Of a stretch of 64,000 nt of DNA, positions 33,017 through 45,004 are shown in pieces (position 1 is the stretch's first letter; every line of letters starts with the position of its first letter). Source of the stretch: Dastarcus helophoroides. Taxonomy: Eukaryota > Arthropoda > Insecta > Coleoptera > Bothrideridae. The notes under the pieces were generated by a model. That model ran no database searches and was not told where the DNA came from. It worked only from the letters and a program-made list of their open reading frames with translations. The stretch is from NCBI GenBank assembly GCA_028583605.1, contig CM053327.1, forward strand, positions 2,790,001 to 2,854,000, read 5' to 3'. Position numbers and translations under genes: made by a program.

Positions 33017-36000
33017 TAGAGTGAAATCTCTCATAAGGGACAGCTCCACTGAGTGGAATCTCTATTAAACCGACATTTTTTCATAGTCCAGAATTGTAAA
33101 ATGAAAAGTTCAAAATTCTCCCTTAATTTGAAGATCTAAAAGTTTTTTAAATAAAAAACTCATTTTTAAAACACTATTCGTTAACGAATATTTTCAATGT
33201 AGACGTTCTATCGGATAATTCGATTTTAAAGTCAAATATTTAAAAATTAATAAAAATTTTAGTTTTGGAGCAAAAAAATTGGAACAAAAGTAAAAAATTC
33301 TAGGAACTATTCCAAATTAACTTATTTTAAAAAATTTAATTTTTCAATCTTCAAGTTTAAATACTTAATCTTGAACAAAACAAATTTGAGAGACCTGGAA
33401 ACTTTTAAATGGAATTTTAAAAAGTATTATTTTTAACTATGGACTAAGACCTCGTAGATAAAAGTAAAAATTTAAAAGTAAAACTCATAAGAAAAATATT
33501 TTCAAATTTTCGACTCGAAAATTTAAAATACAGAACTGCAAGAAAAGGTCAAAATTTTGAGTTAAAAGTCGAAATTTCGAAAAAAAAAAATTCAAAATTT
33601 TAGATCAAGGTCAACATTTTAGAAATCAAGATTGCAATCGTAAAAAAAGTTTTTACGCTGAGTTTTTCATCAAAATCTTAGAAAAAAAATTATCAATTTC
33701 AAGTCTAAATCCAAAATTTTAAATTCGATTAAATAGTTAACATTTTAGGCTTCACATTTTGTAATATATTTTTCCTTAACAAATCAAAATTTCAAGCTCA
33801 AATACCGAGTTTTTAGAAAAAAGTTTAAATGGCCTTAGAAGCTTAAAATTAATTAATTAAAATTAAATTAAATTAACGAGAATTTAAACCAACACCGAAA
33901 ATTTAATAGATTTTCGAATATTGAATTTTTGGGGCTTAAAATTTTCAGTTTAGAGTCGAAAAAGTTTAATGTGCCAGAGGCCAAATCTCTTTCAAATTAT
34001 TTCTTTAAAAATCAGTTCTGTAATATTCGCGGCTAAACTCAAATCTAAACTCGTTTTATCAACAACTTCAAGATAAAAGACCCCATGTGACAGAAACCCA
34101 AGTCTCCCCATCCATCAATACGGTCCACTACGGGAACAATTACGACTTGTGCACAAATTTTCTGCACAAGGGGGGAATTTGTGCTTTTTCGTGAAGCAAC
34201 CTGTCCTGTCAACGAAGACGGAATCTGCTGATCATGATGAAATTTGGATGATCCCTTATACGGACAGCTCTTCTCTTATCTCTCCGTAACGTGGAGCACC
34301 TACAGACAGATTATCCTGAGGTTGTCTTTCTCGGTGATTTCAACGTAAACAATATCCCTTGATTCGGGTTTTCTTCCCGAACTGACGACGCGGCAAAGGT
34401 GGCGGAGGCTTTCGCCATCACTTGTGGACTATCGCAATCGGTTGAGAAACACACAAGAATTTCTAAGCTAGATACCCATCAACCTAATCTACCCGACCTT
34501 TTTTTAACAAATACTTAAAATTCGTATAAAATTACTGTGACATCACCCCCTTGGAAATTCCGATCACAAGCTTGTAGCAGCCTCTCATTCGCTTCATATA
34601 CCACTTCCTTCTCAGACACAGCCCCGTAAGGTTTGGCACTTTAACTCTACAAACTGGAAAGAACTGATATACTTTTTTTCATATTTTTCATTACAAGAAG
34701 TCTGCTTTAACTAAGACAACCCTTCCACAGTTCGCCATTTCCATCACTAAAAGTATCCTGATTGATATGGAATGCTCAATTCCCCATTTCCAAGAGAAAT
34801 TTGCCTTCAGTAAGCCTTGGTTCAGCAAAAAATATGCTCGGGCTGTCTCCTGCAAAAATCCCGCATATCAGTCGGTGGAGAATTAATCCATCAGTCGAGA
34901 CTCGGACCACCTTTGTAAATGCACGAAATTTTTGTAAACAGGTTATTATCGAGTCAAAAGTAATTTCGATTGTAAAATGCGAGAGACGCTTAACAGCTGT
35001 CCGAACGGTTGATTGTCAAAACGCAAAACCTCTTATTCCTTCTAAAATTGACACTTTGATCCCTGAAGTTGTTTTCAGACAACGCACAGTCAGGAAGATT
35101 CTCCTCGAGCTCGACTCAACGAAAGCTTCTGGTCTTGATGATTCCCTATTATTGTTCTTGAGAAGTGCGCTTTAGAGCTGACTACTGGTCTTAGCAAATT
35201 GTTTACACTTTCTTACAACAAAGGTGGATTCCCTTACATCTTGAGATCTGCTAGGATGCAGCCTGTTTCCAAAAAGAAATAAGAAATCTGACCAAGAACT
35301 ATCGTTCTCTATCTTTGTTGCCCGTTACATCTAAAGTGATGAAAAAGGTTATTAACATCGGGATTTCTAAATATCTGAAGGACAATAGAATGATCTCAAA
35401 CAGGCAATACGGTTTCAGACAATAACGTGAACTGGCAATTTACCGATCTCTGTTACTCATTTCTGTAACTCATTTATGAAAAAATATGGTGAGGCCAGGA
35501 TTGTGGCATTGGATATCTCAAAAGCCTTTGACAGAGTGTGGCATCAATATCTTCTAGCCAAATTAACATCGTATGGTCTTGCTCCTGGACTCTGTCATTT
35601 GATATACAATTCTCTCGCTGGCAGATCCCTTCAGACCATCGTCGATGGCATTTCATTCGAGACATTTGCGATTAATGCGGGGGTGTTTCAGAGATCTGTC
35701 CTGCCTCCTACTCTCTTTTTGTTACACAAAAACGATCTCCTAGCTTTAACTTTTAATCCGATATGCAGCCACGCTGATAAAAGTAACCTATTGTCATATT
35801 TTTTTCTTCGACAAACAATTATCCGTCTCTGCTGCAGATCAACTAAGGGAACAGCAAATACAGACAATCAATTAATATCTCGAAATGAAACCAAAGTGAA
35901 GTAAGAAAAATCTTGTCAACTGCAACGCTTCAAAAACTCGGGTCGCGGTTTTCTCTAAGAAAACATCAAGGGATAATGCAACAAACATACTAATGGACGG

Positions 36001-37983
36001 TAAAATCCGTTTGATGGGTTCTAATATATCTATCCTAGGAGTGAATGCAAGCACTAACTTTTCTTGGGACAATTATGTGCGCGCTATTGCCAAATCAGCC
36101 TTTCGGAAGCTAGGATTTTTTTAGAGCTAAAAAGTACTTCACATTCCATAAGCTACTCACATTATACAAAACTCAAGTTAGGTCAACATTAGAATTCTCT
36201 CGAAAAACACGAGAGCATAGGCGGCTAGTTGGTGACATCTCTTTTTACAAGTATTTTCATGGAAGACAGTAAATTCCTGTGCGGTCCAGCTTGACACAGT
36301 GAGAACTTCTATCTATGAAGGCTCTTTTTTCTATAGAACTTCCAAGCTATGAAACTAGTTACTGAAAGGAATTTTGCCCAAAATTTAGAACCTATCCTTG
36401 TTTAAGAAGGCGGTTTATTGCCATTTCATAATTGTTTTCGCATCCTCGTATCCTTTGCGAGTGGATTGAACATAAAAAGAAAATTTGATTTTTTTCATTA
36501 AAATTTTTACTTTGACAGAAACCTTTTTAGAATTTTATGTTTAAATTTTAAACTTTTCAACACTGAAATTTAAAAAAATTAAAACTAAAATTTTATAAAA
36601 ATATAAATTTCTGAATGAAATAGCTTTAAGATTATCCCAAAAATTTTTATTTGACTTTTTAATAATTCGACACTTTTCTGAAAACTGAAGGTTCAAAATT
36701 TATTCAAAATTTTGCAATATAAAACAAATTTAATTTTTTTCACAAAGATATTTATCATATTTTATTTTGCAAATTCTTGTCTCCAGATTGAATTCAAAAT
36801 TTTTAAAAAATATTCAAAATTTTCATTTTAGGAGTCAAATGTTCAGAGGTATAACGTTAAAACTTCAAAATGTAGAAAAAGAAAATTAATCATAAATTTT
36901 CAAATTTCATCTGGAAATTTCGACCTTAATTATTCACAAAATGTTGACTTTTAGTCACATTTTTAATTTAGGATAAATAAACGGTGTTTAATATTAAATT
37001 CTTTACTTAGAGACGTTTCGAATATTTGTAAAAGAAACTTGAAGTTTATCAGAAGTTTTAATCAATTTTCGAGCTTAAAAATATTAGTTAGAAAATTTGA
37101 TTCAATTCAGAAATTTTACCTTTTAATTAGAAATTCAAAGTTTTTAAAAAAGAGGAAATATTTTTAGTGCCGAAATTTGTAGAAGCATTTTTTAAAATAA
37201 TTTTGATTTTTTTGTACAGTTTTCATTGTTAGTTAAAATTTGGATTTCTTGTCTTCTTAATATTAAGATTTTTTTCCTAAGAAATACACATTTTAAATTG
37301 GAACTTGGGATTTTAAGAACGTTTCGAAAATAACTTTGAAATTTCTTAATAATTTCAAAATGTCAAAAAGAGTTGGAAATTTTGATAAATTTTTGTTAGT
37401 GGATTTAATCTAAGACATTTCAAGTGTAAAGTAACATATTAAGCTTGAAAATTTCTGATTTAAACTCCAAATTTCTGGTCATAGGTTTCGTGTGAAAAAA
37501 AAAGTTTTTTTAGAAATATTAATATGCTTAACTCTGAAGCCGTGCTCCTTGATTGGTTATATGTTAAAAGCAGTTTAAGGCAGTTTATTTCCTTTTTTGC
37601 ATAAATCACTTCAACCCTGAGAGTGTTTTTTATTTTGTGTATTAATTTTTCTATTTTTTTTTTATTATTTTTTTTTCGCCTTTGTTTCGCATAATAGTTT
37701 TAACTTGTAATCTAGCTCTAAATAACTTAAAGGTTGGGAACTACTGGACTAGAATGTACAAAACTGGCTTTTTTATTACGAAATATATTAACATCAGTAT
37801 CAATTTAATATCAAAATTCGATATGATTTATATCCTGCCGATTATGCAGTTATGCTTAGGCCGACCATAAACATGTCTGATAATTTTGAAGAAGCAGACA
37901 AAATTTTGACACACTTTATCGTGAACGGACCTCTTCATTAAGAGGATTTTTTGCCGTATCCGCTCGAGAGGGATTTCAATGTA
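33017..37983. mobile_element. TIR element A (pogo/Tigger-like ends), holding a LINE
   Basis: Left end TAGAGTGAAATCTCTCATAA; right end read on the minus strand TACATTGAAATCCCTCTCGA. Both continue into an AAG/GAG-(C)GGA(C/T)A block. Outer segments 33.05-34.0 and 37.5-37.98 kb are homologous to element B (45005-46859), for example TTTTTCATAGTCC(A/G)GAATTG and AACTATTC-AAATTAA. In between sit A-rich then T-rich arrays and the LINE at 34.05-36.46 kb. A hAT-like end (CAGTAGTTCCCAACCTTTAA on the minus strand) ends at 37746. The superfamily is suggested by the TIR wording only. Confidence 0.65.
34050..36460 (+). pseudogene. Jockey/CR1-type LINE ORF2 remnant (endonuclease plus reverse transcriptase)
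   Basis: Endonuclease pieces: VFLGDFNVNNIP near 34326-34360; AEAFAITCGLSQSVEKHTRI near 34407-34465; PLGNSDHKLVAASHS near 34548-34590. Reverse transcriptase follows: QRTVRKILLELDSTKASGLD near 35085 (fingers); MKKYGEARIVALDISKAFDR with VWHQYLLAKLTSYGLAPGL at 35476-35600 (palm motif A, catalytic Asp in ALDISKAFD); INAGVFQRSVLPPTLFLLH near 35671-35730 (PQGSVLSP in live elements); CSHADKSNLL near 35767, where the YADD-type box has become HADK, losing one metal-binding Asp; and SNISILGVNASTNFSWDNYV near 36020-36080 (thumb). Several frameshifts, no poly-A tail seen. It lies inside TIR element A, so it is the younger insertion. Confidence 0.85.
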
Positions 37984-38555
37984 TTTATAAATATTATATT
38001 AATCCGTAATTTGTTAATAAGCAATTGCCATTTCCACCATAGTAATAAATGATAAGCTACTAGAATGTTCTATTTATTCGCATTGCATTTTCAAGACACC
38101 TGGTTTAAAGATCTATTATTACTGAAAAGGTGCTGTTTGGGGGTCGAACAAGCCGCATATATTTACTTTCAAAGTTCGCGGACTTTGTTTATGGGCTTTA
38201 CAGCCTCGGACTGCCTATTGTTTTAAGCATTCATTAAGATGTCCGATAATCGCCCCTGCCATAACTTAGCCGGAGCGTTCTCGCCCGTTAATGAAGTAGT
38301 AAGATAGCGCTGCGGAAATTCTACAACTTAAATGAGTCATAAATAAATGTTTCAAAATAGATCTGATTCCACTGTTCTAATTTAGCAGGAAATTGCAATC
38401 ATAAACGACCTCACCTCTGAGGTGAGTTTTGTTTAACAATAAGACAACTTTATTTTGACGATTACCTTGCTTTTTCTAGTATAATTAATAAGTTAAAAAA
38501 AACACATTATACTAAAAATAAAAAATCTCGTTTTGTTTTTGCCTCCAGTAGTTTT
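37984..38555. other. Non-repetitive-looking sequence
   Basis: Less AT-skewed than its surroundings (for example AGCCTCGGACTGCC, AGCCGGAGCGTTCTCGCCCG). No open frame or repeat recognised; could be conserved intronic sequence. Confidence 0.3.
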
Positions 38556-38765
38556 GCTGGAATGGACTGGTCCTTGGTTATCTTAAAAACTTACTGAAAA
38601 ATTTTGGACCCCTGAGACAAAGGAAGATTAAAAAACGTTAAACACTTACTTCAACGCGTTTCGACAACCAAGCTGTCATTTCAAAGGAAAGATACTAGTT
38701 CTATCTCTCTGACGATAATAGTTTGGCTATCGAAACGCATTAGAGCAAGTGTTTAAAAATAACCA
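38556..38765 (-). mobile_element. Fold-back MITE copy 4, reversed and right-truncated
   Basis: The family tail appears first and inverted (TGGAATGGACTGGTCCTTGG then TTATCTT), followed by an arm remnant (GGACCCCTGAGACAAAGGAAG), ACGCGTTTCGACAACCAAGC, and the mirrored core (AGTTTGGCTATCGAAACGC). The far arm is missing. Confidence 0.7.
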
Positions 38766-39711
38766 CTGGATCTCTCCACTATCTTCTACCAAAAGGACAG
38801 GGACTAGCGAGTGGAAGAGAAGGATTTATAACATGACCTGCCAAAAGCCCTGAGCTTACACTCTTTGAATTCTTATAGTTGGCTATAACCGTGCATAAAA
38901 CAAGAATAATGACATTCATAATTCGTAAACAGAATCAAAGAAGTCGCAAGATATGTAAGAAACCATTTTTACAACAGCATTGCAAAAACATAAAAAAAAA
39001 TAGGCTCAAACTTGCATAAGAACTCAAAAGAACAATTAAACGACTTGTTGAAGACCGGACAAATCCCCAAAAAAACAATTATTGAAAAATCGACAGTTTA
39101 AGTTTAGCACTAACTCGTTAATTACAAAGACAAATAAATACTTATTGAACAATAATATACATATATATTTTAACTTAAAATATGTAACAGATCATATTGA
39201 TTCATACTTTATCAAAAATAACATATCTACTGAAATATTAGGTTTTTGTAGGTTGGTTTCTTTAGACAAAAATAAAGTTTTGTATATTACTGCATCAAGA
39301 GAAAAACCATTTTCGGGAAAAAATCGACATTATAAACATTACATTTTGAGAGAAGTCAAAATTTCGAAAATATGGCAAATTTTGAAGAAACAAGTTGAAC
39401 TTACTGGAAAACCAAATTTAAAGACAACACTTTCAGAAAAAGAAAAATTTTAATAAAAATGACTAAATTTTGACAAAAATATAATATTTAAAAGAAAGAT
39501 CTAAAAAATAGAATTGTTTAAATCAATTTGAATTATCTAAAAAGATATTTTAAAAATATAGGTGCTGAATAGAAGCATTTGAGATAAAAATCAAAATTTT
39601 AAAAAAAAAACATATTTGAAAAAGTTTTTGCGAATTCAGATTGTAAAAGATCTAAATTTTTAGAAAAAAAATCCACTCTTAAGGAAAATAACAGGAATTA
39701 AAAAAATATCA
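38766..39711. other. AT-rich sequence with a 123-codon frame of uncertain meaning
   Basis: An open frame at 39082-39453 has an Asn/Lys/Ile-rich start (KTNKYLLNNNIHIYFNLKY) and runs into array sequence (KISKIWQILKKQVEL). No family recognised; composition alone can explain it. The last 250 bases are A-rich array. Confidence 0.3.
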
Positions 39712-40809
39712 GCCAAGAGCGTGTAGGGCTCGAACAATTAGGGTTCCGTACCAATTACTACACTTAAGGAGGCTTAAATGAGAAGCATTTAGTACCCAAC
39801 AATTTTCTGACGAAAAAACAATTAAATTCCAATTCGTCCTAATTTTGTTTAGAAAAAAATTCATCCAAAAGCAAGGATGGTTCTCACAATCAGTCCATAA
39901 ATTAACTTAAACCATTTTTACTTATGTACCAATTTGAAATTGTATCCAAATTTTCTTGTGTTATAATTAAAAAACAAAAAATTGTCTGTTTTCAGATATA
40001 CACACCTTATTTTACAACCAATCCAAGTATTTATGAAAACTGTTAACTATATTGATAATGTTTTAGATAAAAAGCATTTATTCGCAATTTGCAATAACTT
40101 GATGACAGTGTATGAAATGTTTAATTTTAACTGCAATTACTGCGTTGCGTAAACTAGTGCTAAATCCGAAAATATTCATCTAAATGAAATAATGTAAAAG
40201 TCAAATTTGATTTGCATTCTATCTTTCAGCTAATTCAGGTTAATTTAGTTAAAAAAATAAAAACCATATGGGTGAACAAGGCCTTGGAATCTAAACACCT
40301 TTTTTTATATAAAATATTTATTTTCAACAACTATTAGGCTATCGAAAAAAATCTGAAATTTATCGATATTCTATGGGGCAATACGAACCCTAAATAAATT
40401 TAAATTTTATCTTTGGGAACCTAGAAGAACAGAAGTGGGGGCGGTTATTTTTGGCACATTTTAAGCTGTATCTTTAAGACGATTGAACCGAAAATTATTA
40501 AAAAATATATGGTCCCTGGGGCCAGCTCTTTCAAATGATACCTCACACAATATATTAACTAAAGCTTGATTTTTTTCGGCACCACATTGATCCCTCATAT
40601 TATTATAAAATATTTTTTTTATTTTTATAATCGCTGGGTAACGGCATTTACGTGTGCCATCGAGAACTAACGCTGTGCAAAATTTAACATTTCTATGTTA
40701 CACAGTTTTTGAAGAAAAACTCGTTGTAATAAACGGACAGACGAACGCACGCGAGAGTGAGATTGAGGGTTTCGTCATTTTTTTTTTTTGAAGTACGAAA
40801 CCCTAGAAA

Positions 40810-42470
40810 TATCAATATGTTGAGAAAACAAAAAACAAAATTTTAATAAAAATCGAAATTTCATGTAAAGTCAAAAGGCGACATTATAAGAAAAAGTGAA
40901 AACTTTTAAAGATTTTCAAATTTAAGAAAAGTTAAAATTTCCAATGAGTGGAAGTTTTTAAAAGTCAAAATCCTAAAAAGTAAAATCAAATTAAAAAAAA
41001 ACGGTTGAACTTTCAAAAAAATTTAAATCGCAAGAAAAGGTCGAAATTTTCAAGGCCGAAAGTTTGCAATAAAACAAAAATTTTTGAAATATTTTTCCAA
41101 AAAGTAACATTTTCTAAAAAATATTCGTAGAACAATAGGTCAAATTTTTAAGAAAAAGTAAAGTCCCAAAAGACGTTAAAATTTTAAAAGATTTAAACTA
41201 AATAAAGTTAAAAATTGTAACAGCAAGTAAATATCTTTAATAAAGGCGAGATTTTCCAGAAATAGTAGAGTTTTTTAAAAAGTTGGAGTTTACAAGAAAA
41301 GTAAAATCTGAGAGAAAAGTAAGCTTTTAAATAAAAAGAAGAAATTTAAGCCGATATTTAAAAAACAAAACTAAACTTTTTGGGATACATATTCAAAATT
41401 TATCAAAAAACGACAATTTCGAGAGAAAGATGAAATTTCGAATAAAATTCGACATTTTATAAAAAGTCAAATTTTTAAAAAAGTAGAAAGAAATTTGAGT
41501 ATAGTAGTTTTCAAAAAACTATTCAAGTGAAAATTTTCACCAAAGTCAAAATTTTCAAAAGTAAAATGGTTCAGAAATTAAAATTTACAAATTAAAATTT
41601 CAATGAAAATAATTTAAAAAAGGTAACATTTTAAAAAGTCAAACTCGAATTTTTTACTGGGTCAAATTAAACTAAACCAAAAGTTAAGAAAATATCAACA
41701 TTTAAAAAAGTGCATTTTTTTAAGAACTAGAAAATTTGAAATTTTCAAATAAAATCAAAATTTTCAAATAAAGTAAAAATTCTCACAAAAATCAAAATTT
41801 TCAATTTTCAGCTTAAAAAATGAAATTTTCAAAAAATATATGATTTAAAAACAATGTCAAATTTTTAAAAATTTAATATTTCGAGAAAACATTAAGATCT
41901 TGAAGAAGCCGAAATGTTGAAAAAATCGAAAATTGGAGGATAGTAAAAATCTTCAAAAAGGTGAAAATATTCAAAAAAGCAAGAAAAACTTTCTTAAAAT
42001 ATCGAAGATATTTAAAAAAGCCAAATATTTTAATAAAAGTCAAAACTACGTAATTCGTAATTTAAAAATAAGTTGAATTGGGCAAAAATATTGAAAAAAA
42101 AAAAGTGAAAATTTTGAAAAATCGTAAACTTTGAAGGTTAAAAATGTTTAAAAGGTCTATTATTTCGAGAGTTTTGGTTTTTTTGTTTTTTTAAATGTGG
42201 AAGTTTGCAAGCAAAGATAAACATTTTCAAAAAAACCTGCAGATTGTAAAAAAAGATTGACTTTCTTTTTTAATAAGGTAAAAATTTGAAGAATTTTAAA
42301 AAATTAAAATTTTGTAGTAAGCAAAAATTTTTAGAAAAAAGTAAAGAATTTAAAAAAGTTAAAACTTTCTAATGGTCAAAAATTTGAAAGAGTCCAGATT
42401 TTTAAAAATTCATCGTTTTTGAAAACGTTAAAAATTTCCAAATAGTAAAACTTTTCAAATAAAATCGTTT
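40810..42470. repeat. Degenerate A/T array, A-rich polarity
   Basis: AAATTTTCAAAAAGTC and GAAATTTTGA words repeat throughout. No supported gene. Confidence 0.55.
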
Positions 42471-42488
42471 ACAGCAAAATAAAGCCCA

Positions 42489-43781
42489 CATAGCAAAACA
42501 TGGATATAGATATATTGTTGCATGTTATCGGTTCGAACATTAACACTAGGTGAATTTTAACCACTTTATTTTAAACTGATCTCGGAACACTACAATTGTA
42601 ATTAACTTAATTAACTGACCAACCCATTAACACTGTTTATTTAACTAACTTATTCATTGACTTTTAATTGAGGGAAAGCCAACCGGACCGTGTATTTATA
42701 GATCCCGTTTCGGGTTCTAGAAGGAACAAGCAGATGAGACTTATCGTTTGCGAACATTTCTGGAGCGCTTATTTGCTGTTTGCTTCATTATTGCTGTCGC
42801 TTCCCCTTATCAAATTTTTCTAGAAAATTTCCTTAGGTACTAAATTCTATAATTACAATTTGTTACAATATTATGGATATACATCTAATATTTTTTCACG
42901 AATAGGGAATTCGATCTCGGTCTTTATTTCTAATCCCGGGATTTTGGGACTATATTTAGTCAATCCTGGGATCTTGGGATTATTTCGCTATTGAGGGTTA
43001 CAAATAAAATATAAAAATTTGCATCAATCAAAATCAAAATGTAGACAAAAATCAAGATATTTTACGGTGTACAGGCAGCTAATCTAATCACTATAACTGA
43101 TCAGAATTAAAGATTAGATTAAGGGACTTAAAATCACTTGCTCTTTATGTTAAAGTTATAGGTACTTGTTCAACAATCAATAAGAGCTCTATAAATTTAC
43201 ATGAATTAACAAAGCTTTTATAAAACAAACTATTGACAAAAACAAAAATCTTTCGTTAAATTGACCAAATAGATGAGTTTCATGTAACATAACACCATAG
43301 GATGTAGCTAGTAAAGCAAAAAGTATTAATCAGTTTCTCTTTTCTCTTAAATATAAAGAATACTAATCCGATAGGAATATCCTAATTTGAATTGCGAAAG
43401 TATTATCTGAGAAATAACAATGCGTCCAGTATATTGTCACCAAACCTTTTAGTTCAAAATACAAAAATTTTATTTCAAACAAGCATAGCAATCCCACTGA
43501 GTTAATTAGCGCTGCTTCTTTGGAATAAAACTTCTTGTATTTTATTTTAGGTGAAATGATAGACAAGTAATTTTGTTGAGAGCACTGACAAAAAATATCT
43601 TGTTAGGTTAAGCCTATTTTACAATATTTTTGAAGTGATGTTAATCCCGAAAATCCCGGAATGAGAAAAATTTAATCCCGAAAATTTCCGGACTAAAAAG
43701 CGGTCGGGATCAAATCTTCTATTTACGAATTAATATTTTCTGCATATCCTTACTAAATCCATATCCATGGTGTGCTATACA
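42489..43781. mobile_element. TIR element with GGGATT subterminal repeats, split by a solo LTR
   Basis: The left end reads CATAGCAAAACATGGATATA, is interrupted by the LTR, and resumes with TATGGATATACATCTAATAT, AATAGGGAATTCGATC, and AATCCCGGGATTTTGGGA. The right end on the minus strand gives TATAGCACACCATGGATATG, AATAGAAGATTTGATC, and ATTCCGGGATTTTCGGGA in the same order. Taking the LTR out restores a long, well-matched TIR. A 67-codon minus frame inside (43363-43566) is unrecognised. Superfamily unknown. Confidence 0.65.
42516..42867 (-). repeat. Solo LTR, copy 3, complete with target duplication
   Basis: 352 bp, TG at 42516 and CA at 42867, flanked by ATAT on both sides (42512-42515, 42868-42871). 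On the minus strand it has TATAAATACA at 42700-42691 and AATAAAG at 42570-42564, about 120 bases downstream. Same family as copies at 9184 and 28590. Confidence 0.88.
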
Positions 43782-43789
43782 GGAAACCT

Positions 43790-44470
43790 CGAGTACAAGT
43801 CGAAATGTTGAAAAAGTAGAGTTAAATGTTTAAAAAAGTATGAAAATTTTGTTAAATAATGGAAACTTTGAAATAGCATAAATTTTCAGGTTAAAGGTCA
43901 AAATTCAGAAAAATATAGTTTTTTAGGAAAATGAAAAATTTGAGATACAAGTTGAAATTTTGAAATGTCAAAATTTTTAAAATAAATCGAATCTTCAAAA
44001 AAACTCTAATTACTCAATGAATAAGTAGGGATTTTTAAGGAGAATCGAATGTGTTAAAACAGCCGAAATTCTAAGAAGTGGTTGTAACATTCAAGTACTC
44101 AACATTTTAAAAATATTTAGATTGGATTAAATTTTGGGAAAAGCCAAAACTTTCAAAAAAAAGTTCATATTATAAAATCAACATATTTAAAAAATTGAAA
44201 ATTATTTATTTAAATTTTGAAATAAATTTTGTATTCATTAAAGATTTTTTTTTAATTTAAAACTTTTAAAAAGAGTAGCATTTCTTATTTTTTTAATTTC
44301 CCGTAATTTTCAACAATAAAAAATCATAGTGTCCAAAAAAAGTCATATCTCGAGAAAAAAATTGAAATTCTAAGAAAGAAATTGACATTTTTTTTTTAAA
44401 GTCGCGATTTTAAAGAATGGCATGATTGTCGATATAAGTAGAAATTTGCAAAAAGAGTCAACATTATTAT
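43790..44470. repeat. Degenerate A/T array
   Basis: Array words as elsewhere (GAAATTTTGAAA, AAAAAAGTC), between the GGGATT element and the right end of the 5-kb inverted structure. Confidence 0.45.
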
Positions 44471-45004
44471 ACTTCCACTACTTGACTCAAATCGACAAGA
44501 ACATCTGAAAACAAATATGCATTTGATATGGGTCGTTACTCGACCACAAGCGATGCTAGTTCATACATAATTAAAAATAAGTTAATTTGGTCTATTGACT
44601 CTTCACTATAGCATGCAATTGGTACGGAACCATAATTGTGCAAATCCGACTTGATCTTGGCTAATTTTTTCTAATATTTTACTTGTTCTGAGAGCTAAGG
44701 TTCAAACACTTAATTTTGCCTAAAATACGGCGGCGTAGACCTATGATAATTTGCAGACGGCAAAAAAGAGGTTTTGTAGATGAAAATTTTATTAAACTTT
44801 CCACTGTAACAGGAGAGATGTGTACGTGAGAAAAAAGAACGATTCTTTTCAGCGAACTAAACGAAATAGTTCGTGAATATAAAATAATCTAATTCGCAAG
44901 AACTACTACAAATAAGAATGGGAACAAGAATAAATAAATTTAAAAAATTCGGCAATTATGAGACTGCCGAGAAAAGTGAAAACTTAAAGTAAGAATATTG
45001 GAAT

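Larger units (their letters stand above)
39712..44672. mobile_element. Long inverted-repeat structure (about 5 kb), candidate composite element
   Basis: The left end at 39712 reads ATCAGCCAAGAGCGTGTAGG, then CAATTAGGGTTCCGTACCAA. The minus strand from 44672 reads TTAGCCAAGATCAAGTCGG, then CAATTATGGTTCCGTACCAA. So some 50 bases match in inverted order. Within it are a second GGGTTTCGTA-type word near 40770-40805 preceded by ACGGACAGACGAACGCACG, an A-rich array (40.8-42.47 kb), and the nested element plus solo LTR at 42.49-43.78 kb. No clear target duplication. It may be one large element or two related smaller ones in opposite orientation. Confidence 0.55.

Noticed and set aside
34050..36460. 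Possibility that the LINE is a functional copy
   Set aside because: Stops, frameshifts, and loss of one Asp in the YADD-type box.
39082..39453. 123-codon frame starting in AT-rich sequence
   Set aside because: Second half is plainly array translation; first half Asn/Lys/Ile-rich without known motifs.
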